From contig OZ250157.1 of the NCBI GenBank assembly GCA_965237765.1, positions 1,116,001 through 1,180,000 on the forward strand: a stretch of 64,000 bases of DNA. Reading direction: 5' to 3'. Shown here one piece after another: positions 50,998-60,074 of this stretch (position 1 is the first letter of the stretch; every line of letters begins with the position of its first letter). The notes beneath the pieces were generated by a model that had not been told where the DNA came from, searched no databases, and saw nothing but the letters and a program-made list of their open reading frames with translations. This stretch comes from WTGJ01 sp965237765 (GTDB lineage: Bacteria > Chloroflexota > Anaerolineae > Aggregatilineales > Phototrophicaceae). Position numbers and translations under genes: made by a program.

Positions 50998-52704
50998 ATG
51001 CAAGTTCGTCCGAATACACGGATTATCCTGGCGCTGGTGCTGTTGGCGCTGGCGTTGGGCGTGAGCCTCGGCGCAGTTTCGGCGCAGGATCGCGTCCCGA
51101 CTGTCATCGTGCGTTCCGTAACGCAAGCCGAGCGCCCCATCGAATACGAAACCACGCGCCTCGTGGTCGAGAATATGCGTGAGCTGGGGCTGGATGTGGA
51201 ACACCGCGCCGTGCCCTGGGCGCAGCTGATTGACGAAATCTGGTATACGCGCACCGGCGACGATGCCTTCCAAATGACCTATTGGCGTATGGTCGGCCGC
51301 CCCGAGCGCTCGGATCCGGATGAGTTCACCTTCAACCTCTTCCATTCCTCGGTGCGTGATGGTGGTTACAACTTCATCGGCTACAACAACCCGGATTATG
51401 ACGCCCTCGCGGAAGCGCAGCGCGTCGAGCTGGATAAGGAAGCACGCCTGGAGATCATCTGCGAAGCGCAGCAGGTCATCCGAAACGACATGGTGAACGC
51501 TTACTTCGTGCACCCACTCACGCCGCAGGTCGTCAATACCGACGTCTTCAACGCCGATAGCGTCGTCACGCAGGCGGGCATCGGCGTGCACAACTTCTGG
51601 ACCTGGATCGGCATCGAGCCCACGGGCGACGAGACCACGCTCATCACCTCGACAACCTCCTTCCTCAATTCCTTCAACCCAATGGAGATCGCCGGCGACG
51701 CGCCCAGCCGCGTTACCGAGATGACCTGGGATCGCCTGATGCGCATCAACCCCATCGGCGTGGCGGAGCCCTGGGCGGCCGAGACCATCACCTGGGAAGA
51801 CCCGCTGAATGTCGTCGTAACGCTTCGCGAAGGCATGACCTGGCACGACGGCCAACCGGTAACCAGCGCCGACGCCGCCTATACCTTCGAAGCGGCCCTG
51901 GCCGGCACGACGCAGGCTGATGAAGACGGCAACGAATCCTTCCGCGCCGAAGCGCCGGATTACTACCCCTTCGCGCGCAATGTCGCCAATATCGAGATCA
52001 TCGACGACCTCTCGGTCCGCTACACGCTGCATACCCCCTCCGCCGCCTTCGAGACCAGCTCGCTGGCCAAGCTGAACCTCATCCCGAAACATATCTGGGA
52101 ACCGATCATCAACGACCTGCTCACGAAGGACGACGCCGATGTCGATTCCATCCAGGAAGAGATCCCGATCGGCTCCGGCCCCTTCCGCTATGTCGCCTTT
52201 GATGTGAACGAGTTCGTGTTGCTCGAGGCTTTCGAGGACCACTGGGCCCGTCCCCAGATCGATATCTGGCTGATGAACGTGCTGCCGAACCAGGAAGCGA
52301 CGCTCGGCCAGATTCAATCCGGCGAGATGAACTTCCTCTGGGAATGGCCGGGTGACCCGGGCGTGCTGCAGGACATCGTGGCGGACAACGACCACCTCGG
52401 CCTTTTCTCGGCGATCAGCATCGGCATGGACTACTTCGCCTTTAACACGCGCTATGGGCCCTTCGACAATATGAGTTTCCGTCAGGCCGTCGCGCATACC
52501 ATCCCGCAGCAATTCATCATCGACAATATCTACAACGGCTTCGCCGCGCCGGCGGATAGCTTCGTTTCGGCCGCGCTGGAATACTGGCGGCAATGCGACG
52601 ATCTACCGACCTACGATTTCAGTATCGAGGGCGCGCGCGCGCTGCTGGAAGGCGCTGGCTACAGTTGGGATGACGAGGGTCGCCTGCTCTACCCGGCGAA
52701 CTAA
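50998..52704 (+). CDS. Circularly permuted family-5 (peptide/nickel type) ABC substrate-binding protein
   Basis: 568 residues with signal peptide 1-30 (ALVLLALALGVSLGAVSAQ). Residues 31-205 correspond to the normal C-terminal part of SBP_bac_5 proteins: VENMRELGLDVEHRAVPWAQLIDEI, a FQMTYWRM strand, NFIGYNNPDYDALAEAQ and ARLEIICEAQQVIRNDMVNAYFVHP. Residues 212-568 are the normal N-terminal two thirds: LITSTTSFLNSFNP, VTLREGMTWHDGQPVTSADAAYTFEAA, IGSGPFRY and SFRQAVAHTIPQQFIIDNIYNG. The protein stops right after GARALLEGAGYSWDDEGRL, exactly where the usual C-terminal part would begin. So the order is C then N, with a new signal peptide. It precedes DppB/DppC/DppDF genes and likely binds peptides or related ligands. 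Confidence 0.85.
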   Translation: MQVRPNTRIILALVLLALALGVSLGAVSAQDRVPTVIVRSVTQAERPIEYETTRLVVENMRELGLDVEHRAVPWAQLIDEIWYTRTGDDAFQMTYWRMVGRPERSDPDEFTFNLFHSSVRDGGYNFIGYNNPDYDALAEAQRVELDKEARLEIICEAQQVIRNDMVNAYFVHPLTPQVVNTDVFNADSVVTQAGIGVHNFWTWIGIEPTGDETTLITSTTSFLNSFNPMEIAGDAPSRVTEMTWDRLMRINPIGVAEPWAAETITWEDPLNVVVTLREGMTWHDGQPVTSADAAYTFEAALAGTTQADEDGNESFRAEAPDYYPFARNVANIEIIDDLSVRYTLHTPSAAFETSSLAKLNLIPKHIWEPIINDLLTKDDADVDSIQEEIPIGSGPFRYVAFDVNEFVLLEAFEDHWARPQIDIWLMNVLPNQEATLGQIQSGEMNFLWEWPGDPGVLQDIVADNDHLGLFSAISIGMDYFAFNTRYGPFDNMSFRQAVAHTIPQQFIIDNIYNGFAAPADSFVSAALEYWRQCDDLPTYDFSIEGARALLEGAGYSWDDEGRLLYPAN

Positions 52705-52733
52705 CTCTTCTCCATTCGGCAACAGCAACCTTT

Positions 52734-52761
52734 GGGGGAGGGCCCGCGGGCGCCCTCCTCC
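52734..52761 (+). terminator. Hairpin between binding-protein gene and DppB-like gene
   Basis: GGGGGAGGGC pairs with GCCCTCCTCC around CCGCGGGC, core stem 7 bp perfect. Like the hairpin at 2727, it sits directly after a binding-protein gene and before the permease genes. No T-run, so partial termination or mRNA 3'-end stabilisation is the likely effect. Confidence 0.45.
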
Positions 52762-52796
52762 ACACATAAACGCTCGGTTGGCTTTAGGGAACGCGC

Positions 52797-53807
52797 ATGA
52801 ACCGCGGCGTCGTCTATTACATCCTCGGGCGTTTCTTGCAGAGTCTGTTCGTGCTCCTGGTGATCGTAACGCTGCTCTTTCTGCTTTTCCGGCTCGCGCC
52901 GAGCAACCCTTTAGCCAGCTATATCGATACCAATTTCACCAAAGAGCAAGAAGCTTCGCTGCTGGCGCGCTTCGGCCTCGATAAGCCCCTGCACGAGCAA
53001 TACGTCATTTACCTCGTCAATCTGGTCAAATTGGATCTTGGCGAAACCTTCAGCTACGCTGGCAAGAGCGTGCTGGATATCCTGAGCGAGGATTTACCGA
53101 ATACGCTCTATCTGACGATGAGCTCATTGTTGCTGGCCTATAGCGTGGGCGTGCTGGGGGGTATCGCGATGGCCGCCCTACGCGGCAGCCTGATCGAGCG
53201 CGTCGGCACGACCTTCACGCTGATCACGCGGGCAGCGCCGCAATTCTGGGTGGGCATGCTGCTGCTCACCTTCTTCGCCTTCCAATGGCGGCTGCTGCCA
53301 TCTTCGGGCATCGGTCCCGCGCTCGTGCGCTACCGTTGGGTTACGGAATGGGACAAGCTGACATCGCCCGTCTTCTGGCGGCATATGATCCTGCCCACTT
53401 TCACGCTGGCGCTGTATCTGCACGGGTTGCCGTTATTGCTGATGCGCTCCAATATGCTGGAGGTGCTGGACCAGGATTTCATCGTGATGGGGCGGCTGGC
53501 AGGTTATAGCGAGTCACGCTTGATGATCCAGCACGCGGCGCGCAACGCCCTATTGCCGGTGCTGACGGCGCTGACGTTGGGCATCGGTTATAGCATCGGC
53601 GGCAATGTGGTCATCGAGAACGTGTTTTCCTGGCCGGGGCTGGGGCGGACGCTGGTGCGCGCCGTGCAACAGGCCGATTATCCATTAGCGCAGGGGGCTT
53701 TTTTCCTCATCGCGCTCATCATCGTCTTCCTCAATTTCGTCGCTGATATTCTCTATAGCCTGCTGGATCCGCGCGTGGGCGCTTCGGCGCAGGCGCGGCT
53801 CTCTTGA
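52797..53807 (+). CDS. Peptide-type ABC transporter permease, DppB type
   Basis: 336 residues with about six membrane segments: GRFLQSLFVLLVIVTLLFLLF near the N-terminus, then LLLAYSVGVLGGIAMA, the coupling loop near 230-250 (MGRLAGYSESRLMIQHAARNALLPVLTAL) and GNVVIENVFSWPGLGRTL, the DppB signature. It forms half of the channel of the peptide importer with the 53823 product. A weak AGGGA precedes the ATG. Confidence 0.92.
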   Translation: MNRGVVYYILGRFLQSLFVLLVIVTLLFLLFRLAPSNPLASYIDTNFTKEQEASLLARFGLDKPLHEQYVIYLVNLVKLDLGETFSYAGKSVLDILSEDLPNTLYLTMSSLLLAYSVGVLGGIAMAALRGSLIERVGTTFTLITRAAPQFWVGMLLLTFFAFQWRLLPSSGIGPALVRYRWVTEWDKLTSPVFWRHMILPTFTLALYLHGLPLLLMRSNMLEVLDQDFIVMGRLAGYSESRLMIQHAARNALLPVLTALTLGIGYSIGGNVVIENVFSWPGLGRTLVRAVQQADYPLAQGAFFLIALIIVFLNFVADILYSLLDPRVGASAQARLS

Positions 53808-53822
53808 CGCGGAGGTAAGGCC

Positions 53823-54803
53823 ATGCAACAAGAAGCGCTCATCCAGGAAGGCGTCCGCGGCAAACCGGCCGCCAGCTTCAGCCAGGGCTCGCCCTTCAGC
53901 CAAATCTGGGGTACGAACCGCGAGGTCTTTCAGCGCGATAAGATGGCCCTTTTCGGCCTCTTCATCTTCGCCTTCTTCACGATCATCGGACTGGCCGCGC
54001 CGCTCATCGCCCCCAACGACCCGCTCACCCCACTCAAGAACGACGCCGGCAATTGGATCAAAGACACGCTGCCCTATTGGCTCGCGGAAGAAGGAGCGGA
54101 CGAAGCCGAGGGCTTCAAGAACAATTTCTTGCTCGGAACGACGAATATCGGCCGCGATATTTTCAGTCAGCTGATTTATGGCGCGCGCACGGCGCTGCTC
54201 GTCGGCTTTTCGGCGGCGATTGCCGTGGCCATCATCGGCACAGTGGTCGGCCTGCTGGCGGGTTATTACGGCGGCTGGGTGGATACTATCCTGATGCGCG
54301 CGGCGGATGTCGCCTTCGGCATCCCCTTCATCCCTTTCATCATCGTCATCTCCGCATTTTTTGACCCGAGCATCTGGAATATCGTGATAGCGATGTCAGT
54401 GCTGCTCTGGCGGGATAGCAGCCGCGTAATTCGCTCGCAGGTGCTGGTGATCAAGGAGCAGGCTTTCGTGAGCGCGGCGAAAGTGAGCGGGGCGAGCGGC
54501 CCGCGCATCATCTTCTTGCATATTGCGCCGAGCATTTTGCCGCTCACTTTCCTCTACGGCACGCTGGCCATTGGCTGGGCGATATTGACGGAGGCGTCGG
54601 TCAGCTTCCTCGGCTTCAGCGACCCCGAAACCATCAGCTGGGGCTTCATGCTGCAGGATGCCTTCAACTCGCTGGCCCTTTCGCGCAAGGCTTTCTATTG
54701 GATCGTGCCACCGGGGATCTGCATCATGCTCACCGTGATGGCCGGCTTCTTCATCGGCCGCGGCTACGAAGAAGTGCTCTTCCCGCGCCTGCGCAGGACC
54801 TAA
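53823..54803 (+). CDS. Peptide-type ABC transporter permease, DppC type
   Basis: 326 residues, GGAGG before the ATG. Features of DppC-type permeases: FQRDKMALFGLFIFAFFTIIGLAAPLIAPNDP at the N-terminus, LLGTTNIGRDIFSQLIYGARTALLVG, coupling loop VLVIKEQAFVSAAKVSGASGPRIIFLHIAPSILP, and a long periplasmic insert at about 60-90. It pairs with DppB 16 nt upstream. It is followed 13 nt later by the fused ATPase gene. Confidence 0.92.
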   Translation: MQQEALIQEGVRGKPAASFSQGSPFSQIWGTNREVFQRDKMALFGLFIFAFFTIIGLAAPLIAPNDPLTPLKNDAGNWIKDTLPYWLAEEGADEAEGFKNNFLLGTTNIGRDIFSQLIYGARTALLVGFSAAIAVAIIGTVVGLLAGYYGGWVDTILMRAADVAFGIPFIPFIIVISAFFDPSIWNIVIAMSVLLWRDSSRVIRSQVLVIKEQAFVSAAKVSGASGPRIIFLHIAPSILPLTFLYGTLAIGWAILTEASVSFLGFSDPETISWGFMLQDAFNSLALSRKAFYWIVPPGICIMLTVMAGFFIGRGYEEVLFPRLRRT

Positions 54804-54816
54804 GGACTCAGCCACG

Positions 54817-56955
54817 ATGGGCGAACCGCTGCTCTCCGTCCGCAACCTCTCGGTCGAATATCGCACGCAAAGCGGCACGGTATACGCCGTCGACGATGTT
54901 TCGCTGGATATCGACGCGGGACAACAGTTGGGCGTCATCGGCGAGAGCGGTTGCGGCAAGACGACATTGATGCGGGCGCTCATCCGCGTTCTCCCCCGCA
55001 ACGGGCGCATTACGGGCGGCGAGGTTTTCTTCAAGGGGCGCAACCTGCTCGAGCTGACGCCCGCCGAAATGCGCAACACGCGCTGGCAGGAGATCGCCAC
55101 CATCCCACAGGCCAGCATGGATTCGCTGGACCCCGTGCGTCGCGTCGGCCATCAATTGGAGAAGCTGCTCAAGGTGCGCGGCGGCCTCTCGGGCGGGCAA
55201 GCACGCAAGCGGGCTATTTCGCTCTTCGAGCTCGTCGGGCTGGACCCCCAGCGCCTATCGCATTACCCGCACGAATACAGCGGCGGCATGAAGCAGCGGG
55301 CGATCATCGCTATGGCTCTCTCGCTGAATCCCAGCCTGCTCATCGCCGACGAGCCGGTAACTGCGCTCGACGTCATCGTCCAGCACCAGATTTTGGAAGT
55401 GTTGCGCCATTTACAGGAGGAGCTGAACCTGACGGTCATGCTCATCACGCATGACATTTCGGTGGTCGCGCAGCTGTGCAATGAAGTGTCGGTGATGTAC
55501 GCCGGGCGCATCGTCGAGCGCGCCGCAGCCGAGACCTTCTTCCGCGCACCCAGCCACCCCTATAGCCTCGGCCTGCAACTGGCTTACCCGAACTTGCAGC
55601 AGCCGCGCGATACGCTAGTTTCCATTGAAGGCTACCCGCCTGACCTGCGAGAGCCGCCCAGCGGTTGCCGCTTCGCGCACCGCTGCCCGCTCGCGCTGGA
55701 CGAATGCCGCGAGAATGACCCCGTCCTACGCGAAATCGCCCTCGGTCACCTCGCCGCCTGCCTGCGTTCAGACGAAATGGAAACGTTGCGCAAGCAAGCC
55801 GAAGACCCGCTCTTCTGGCAACAGACGGAAGCGGCGCAGGAAATCGGCCTGGACGAAGCAAAAGACATCAGAGCGGCCGAAATGGCCCTGGCGGAAGCGA
55901 AGCGAACCGACGAGGTCTTGTTGGATATTCGCAACTTATCCAAGCGTTTCAAGATTGGTGGCGGCCTGGCGGGGTTGGTGCGCGGGCAACGCGAGCAGAC
56001 GCTTTACGCCGTCAACGATGTCTCCTTCAGATTGCACCGCGGCGAGAGCCTCGGCCTGGCCGGCGAATCCGGTTGTGGCAAGACGACGACCGGCAAGCTG
56101 CTCGTCAAGCTGATGGAGCCAAGCCAGGGCGATATCGTCTTTGATGGCGCCGAGCTCGCCGAGTTGGACGCGCGTGCCGAGCTCGCTTTTCGCGAACGGG
56201 TCCAGCTGATGTTCCAAAACCCCTTCGAGGCGCTCAACCCGCGCTTCACGCTCTACCGTTCGCTCGCGGAGCCGCTCATCATCCACGGCTGGAAGGGCGA
56301 AGGAAAGCGGCTGGAGCGCATCCTCGATACGCTCGAGCGTGTGAATTTGCTCCCGCCGGAACTATTTTTGGATAAATACCCCCACCAGCTCAGCGGTGGT
56401 CAGTTGCAGCGGGTGGTGCTGGCGCGGGCGCTCGTCTTGCATCCGGATTTCCTGGTAGCCGACGAGCCGGTTTCGATGCTGGATGTCTCGGTGCGCGCGG
56501 GGATTTTGAATACGACGCGCCGCCTCGCGCGGGAGATGGGCCTGGCGACCGTGTACATCTCGCACGACCTCTCGTTGCTGCAATACACCTGCGACCGCAT
56601 CGCCGTGATGTACCTGGGGTATATCGTGGAAATTGGGCCGAGCCACGAGGTCATCGCCAACCCAAAGCACCCCTACACGCAATCGCTGATTGCCGCCGTT
56701 CCGGTACCGGACCCCATGCTGCAGCCACCGCCGCTGCGCATCCGCGAGGGCATCCCGCGGCCGACGGAACGAGCGCGCGGTTGCCCCTTCGCCGGCCGTT
56801 GCCCGGAGGCGCGCGAGGCTTGTCTGGAGCATTTCCCGCCCTCGGTGGAGATCGAGCCCGGGCATTTCGCGCTCTGCCATTTGTATGGCGAGCACGCCGA
56901 CAGCCCGCCGCTGAGCGAAGAGCAAATCGCCGCCACCACGAGCGCACAATATTAG
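54817..56955 (+). CDS. Fused peptide-type ABC ATPase (DppD-DppF fusion)
   Basis: 712 residues comprising two complete ATPase units joined by a linker of about 40 residues. First half: GESGCGKT, YSGGMKQRAIIAMALS, LLIADEPVTALDV, then the C-terminal iron-sulfur-type CRFAHRCPLALDEC block. Second half (from about 366): GESGCGKTT, LSGGQLQRVVLARAL, FLVADEPVSMLDV and CPFAGRCPEAREAC. The usual heterodimer DppD/DppF is thus one chain, fixing 1:1 stoichiometry. The linker (EAAQEIGLDEAKDIRAAEMALAEAKR) is charged and likely helical. All four motifs are intact in both halves. Confidence 0.93.
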   Translation: MGEPLLSVRNLSVEYRTQSGTVYAVDDVSLDIDAGQQLGVIGESGCGKTTLMRALIRVLPRNGRITGGEVFFKGRNLLELTPAEMRNTRWQEIATIPQASMDSLDPVRRVGHQLEKLLKVRGGLSGGQARKRAISLFELVGLDPQRLSHYPHEYSGGMKQRAIIAMALSLNPSLLIADEPVTALDVIVQHQILEVLRHLQEELNLTVMLITHDISVVAQLCNEVSVMYAGRIVERAAAETFFRAPSHPYSLGLQLAYPNLQQPRDTLVSIEGYPPDLREPPSGCRFAHRCPLALDECRENDPVLREIALGHLAACLRSDEMETLRKQAEDPLFWQQTEAAQEIGLDEAKDIRAAEMALAEAKRTDEVLLDIRNLSKRFKIGGGLAGLVRGQREQTLYAVNDVSFRLHRGESLGLAGESGCGKTTTGKLLVKLMEPSQGDIVFDGAELAELDARAELAFRERVQLMFQNPFEALNPRFTLYRSLAEPLIIHGWKGEGKRLERILDTLERVNLLPPELFLDKYPHQLSGGQLQRVVLARALVLHPDFLVADEPVSMLDVSVRAGILNTTRRLAREMGLATVYISHDLSLLQYTCDRIAVMYLGYIVEIGPSHEVIANPKHPYTQSLIAAVPVPDPMLQPPPLRIREGIPRPTERARGCPFAGRCPEAREACLEHFPPSVEIEPGHFALCHLYGEHADSPPLSEEQIAATTSAQY

Positions 56956-56969
56956 ACGGGAGGCAAGCA

Positions 56970-58040
56970 ATGAGCGAGAATTTACAACCTGAAACGATGC
57001 AGGCGGCTGTCCTGACGCAACCAGGTGGACGGGAGGCGGTCTCGGTACAGGCGATGCCGATTCCAACGCCGGGACCGGGGGAAGTGCGGCTGCGCGTGGC
57101 AGCCTGCGCCTTGAACTGGCTGGATGTTGCGGTGCGGCGCGGCGGCGGCTTTGGCAGGGCCGCGCTGCCGCTGATCATGGGCAGCGATTTCGCCGGGACG
57201 GTCGATACCTTGGGGGAGGGCGTGGCCGATTGGAACGCCGGTGACGCGGTCGTAGTCTTCCCGCAACTATTCTGCGGCCGCTGCGAATGGTGCCGTAATG
57301 GCTACCCGACCATCTGCCCGGAGGGCCGGATCCACGGCGAGAGTGTGCACGGCGGCCTGGCGGAATATGCCGTTGTGTCGGCGGCGAACCTGTTGCCAAA
57401 ACCGGCGACCTTATCCTTTGTGGAAGTAGCCAGCCTGCCGATCGTGCTGATGACGGCCTGGCATATGCTGGTGACGGTCGCCAACGTGCGGCCGGGAGAA
57501 ACGTTGCTCATCCCCGGCGCCGGTGGTGGCGTGGCCAGCATGGGGATCCAGATCGGGCGCATGCTGGGAGCGACGGTCTACACGACCACTTCCAGCGCGG
57601 AGAAAGCGGCGCGCGCGCGGGAAATGGGCGCGGCGGCGGTTTTTAACTACCGCGAGCAGGATTGGGTAGCGGAGACGCTAGCGGCGACGGACGGGCGCGG
57701 CGTGGATGTGGTGCAGGACCTCGTCGGCGGGGCAACGTGGGCCGATAGCCTGTGCTGCCTGGCGCGGAACGGGCGGATGGTCGTCGTCGGGTCGCATTCG
57801 GGGCCCAGCTTCGAGCTGGATATCCGGCAGATTTACCACAAGCAGCTGCGTATCCTGGGCGCGAACGGTGGCACGTATGACGAGTTTGCTCAAGCGCTGA
57901 AACTGGTAGGAGCGGGGCGGCTGCGCGCGGTGGTGGATACGGTGCTGCCGCTGGCGCAGATCCGAGAAGGGCACCGCCTGCTGGAAGAGCACGCGCACTT
58001 CGGCAAGGTAGTGATGGCGGTGGATGAGGGGCTGCTCTAA
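56970..58040 (+). CDS. Zinc-type MDR alcohol/quinone dehydrogenase family protein
   Basis: 356 residues from ATG 56970, with GGGAGG upstream; the longer frame overlaps the ATPase gene. Structural zinc cysteines CGRCEWCRNGYPTIC at 102-116, substrate-side ACALNWLDV, and the nucleotide fold GAGGGVASMGIQIGRMLGATV near 182-203. Catalytic zinc ligands are incomplete (N49/D52 at the usual C-x-x-D place), so this resembles quinone-reductase-like MDR proteins that retain only structural zinc. It probably reduces a carbonyl or enone with NAD(P)H. Last gene of the catabolic cluster, 15 nt after the ATPase gene. Confidence 0.88.
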   Translation: MSENLQPETMQAAVLTQPGGREAVSVQAMPIPTPGPGEVRLRVAACALNWLDVAVRRGGGFGRAALPLIMGSDFAGTVDTLGEGVADWNAGDAVVVFPQLFCGRCEWCRNGYPTICPEGRIHGESVHGGLAEYAVVSAANLLPKPATLSFVEVASLPIVLMTAWHMLVTVANVRPGETLLIPGAGGGVASMGIQIGRMLGATVYTTTSSAEKAARAREMGAAAVFNYREQDWVAETLAATDGRGVDVVQDLVGGATWADSLCCLARNGRMVVVGSHSGPSFELDIRQIYHKQLRILGANGGTYDEFAQALKLVGAGRLRAVVDTVLPLAQIREGHRLLEEHAHFGKVVMAVDEGLL

Positions 58041-58077
58041 GAGCAGCTCGCTCTGAGAGCAGCTCGCTTTAGAGCAG
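58031..58077 (+). repeat. Hairpin and direct repeat at the end of the catabolic cluster
   Basis: GCTGCTC (58031-58037), the stop TAA as loop, GAGCAGC (58041-58047): a perfect stem around the stop codon. AGAGCAGCTCGCT then repeats. No T-run, so the role is unclear; it may mark the cluster end. Confidence 0.4.
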
Positions 58078-58093
58078 GACGCCGCAGGGCAGG

Positions 58094-60061
58094 ATGGCAG
58101 CGATAACCCAAAATGTTGATGCGGCCCCTTTTTGGCCGCGGCCATTCTGGCCGCCGCGCAACTGGTGGCTGGCGCTGCTGGCAATTCTGGTGCTGGCCGG
58201 CGCTTTGCGCTTCCCGGGATACGATTTCAGCCTTCCGTATATTGACCAACCCGATGAAGTCCATTTTGCCCTTGCTGGAAGAATGATCATCGATTTCGGC
58301 AGCGCGAAGCCCATCGGCCACCATCACTACCCACCCGGCATCATCAACATCTACTATGTGCTACTGCGCCTCTTTCACGACCCGGCCACACCGCCGGCGA
58401 GTGTCATCTGGATCGTCCGCCTCATCGCGATCACGACGAGCCTGGGCGTAATCTCGCTGTTGGGATTGCTCGGCTACCATGCAGTAGGCAGGACGGCCGG
58501 TCTGCTCGGGGCAGCTTGCTGGGCCATCATTCCTATTTTTGTGAACAACAGCCGCTGGGGGACGGCGGAGATTTTCGTCACTTTTTTCTCCGTACTCGCT
58601 CTCTACCTCACTTTCGTCGGGACGAGCTACCGCCGCGAAAGCTGGACGACGCACGGCACTTATGCGCTGATGTTGGCCATCCTTTTCAAATACCACTGCG
58701 TCTTCCTGGCACCGGCTGTGCTCTTCATGCCACTATGGGGCGAAGGCGTTTCTCGGCGACGGGTATGGGCCAACACGGGGCGGATGGTGCTCTTCGGCGC
58801 CTGGTTGCTGCTGCTGACACCCGTGTTAGAGACCTATTTCGTCACTCAAACATTGACAAATGTCAATTGGGTTCGCCACGTTCAGATGCGATATTTCCCC
58901 AACCCATTGGACATGTACCATAATTTACGCCTCGCCTTCGGGTGGTTTGATTGGCAAATTCTGTTACCCGGTTGGCTGGGCCTGGGGTTGATCGCCGCCG
59001 ACCGCTCCCAGCGGGGCAGAACGCTGCGCGCCCTCGCTTTCTTAGGCGGCGCTTTACTTCTCTGGTTGGCGGGAATCAGCCTCTTTGGCGCACAAGGCCC
59101 ACATGCGATTCGCTTTTTGTTTGCCTGGGTGTCTTTATCGGTCATGTTGTCTGGTTGGGGCTATGCCTTGCTACTGCGCGCGTTGGGCAGGGCGTTGACC
59201 CACTATGCGCCCCGGTACAAACGACCGGGAATTGCCATAGCGCTCCTCTTGCTCTGTGCGTTGTTCCTACCGAGCCTTACTGAGTCCATTCAAAACCTGC
59301 GCGCTCACCTTTGGGAAGACCCGCGCAATTTCGTTACGCAATATATGGACAGTACAATGGTTTCCGGCCGCTATGTCATTTCTAAAGGGACCTCCACTCT
59401 ATTTAACCCTGACTGGGGCGGTTATGCTGGGGAGACTGCTTTTGAGCTGGTAAGTTTCGAAGAACCTACTCGTCATCCCATCCAGACCTGGCGAGAACAG
59501 GCTGTAGATTACGCCATCCTTCGCCATTCCGAATACGAGCAATTGTTCCTCGCGGACCCCTTTGGATACCTACGCGAAACCACACGCTTGAAAAGTTGGG
59601 CGCCTCAGTCGAATTATCGTTATACCACCATGGTCGTGCTCCGGCTCTACCCCATCCAGCACGAAGCGACGGGTAAGCTCGGCCCCATCCGCCTCATCGG
59701 TTATGACCTACCCAGCCGAACCGCCAGCGCCGGCCAAAGCCTCAACTTCCACCTTTATTGGCAGGCAGAGGCCGCCACCGCGACCGACTACCAGGTCTTC
59801 AACCACCTGCTCGATGCCGAGGGTAACCTCGTCGCGCAAATCGATGGGCCGCCTCTGCCTTCCGAGCGCCGCGGCACCATGGATTGGGATGACCCGGAAG
59901 AAATCATCTATAGTCGCGAATATGCCCTGGCTTTGCCGGAAGACCTGCCGCCCGGCGAATATACTATCGTCACTGGCTTCTACCGGCGCGACAACGGGCA
60001 GCGCCTGCTCACGCCGACCGGCGAGGATTCGCTTTATGTCACCACGATAAGCATCGAATAG
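58094..60061 (+). CDS. GT39-like membrane glycosyltransferase, tandem copy 1
   Basis: 655 residues. After a short polar N-terminus (PFWPRPFWPPRNWW) come about ten membrane segments, with the catalytic-loop type motif YIDQPDEVHFALAGRMIIDFGS (acidic pair in the first outer loop) and HHHYPPGIINIYYV, as in GT39/GT83 polyprenyl-phosphate sugar transferases. The last 220 residues are extracytoplasmic, ending with HEATGKLGPIRLIGYDLPSR and DPEEIIYSREYALALPEDLPPGEYTIVTGFYRR, a beta-sandwich-like domain. Sugar and acceptor unknown. The next two genes are near copies. Confidence 0.8.
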   Translation: MAAITQNVDAAPFWPRPFWPPRNWWLALLAILVLAGALRFPGYDFSLPYIDQPDEVHFALAGRMIIDFGSAKPIGHHHYPPGIINIYYVLLRLFHDPATPPASVIWIVRLIAITTSLGVISLLGLLGYHAVGRTAGLLGAACWAIIPIFVNNSRWGTAEIFVTFFSVLALYLTFVGTSYRRESWTTHGTYALMLAILFKYHCVFLAPAVLFMPLWGEGVSRRRVWANTGRMVLFGAWLLLLTPVLETYFVTQTLTNVNWVRHVQMRYFPNPLDMYHNLRLAFGWFDWQILLPGWLGLGLIAADRSQRGRTLRALAFLGGALLLWLAGISLFGAQGPHAIRFLFAWVSLSVMLSGWGYALLLRALGRALTHYAPRYKRPGIAIALLLLCALFLPSLTESIQNLRAHLWEDPRNFVTQYMDSTMVSGRYVISKGTSTLFNPDWGGYAGETAFELVSFEEPTRHPIQTWREQAVDYAILRHSEYEQLFLADPFGYLRETTRLKSWAPQSNYRYTTMVVLRLYPIQHEATGKLGPIRLIGYDLPSRTASAGQSLNFHLYWQAEAATATDYQVFNHLLDAEGNLVAQIDGPPLPSERRGTMDWDDPEEIIYSREYALALPEDLPPGEYTIVTGFYRRDNGQRLLTPTGEDSLYVTTISIE

Positions 60062-60074
60062 CGAGCGGCGGGCG

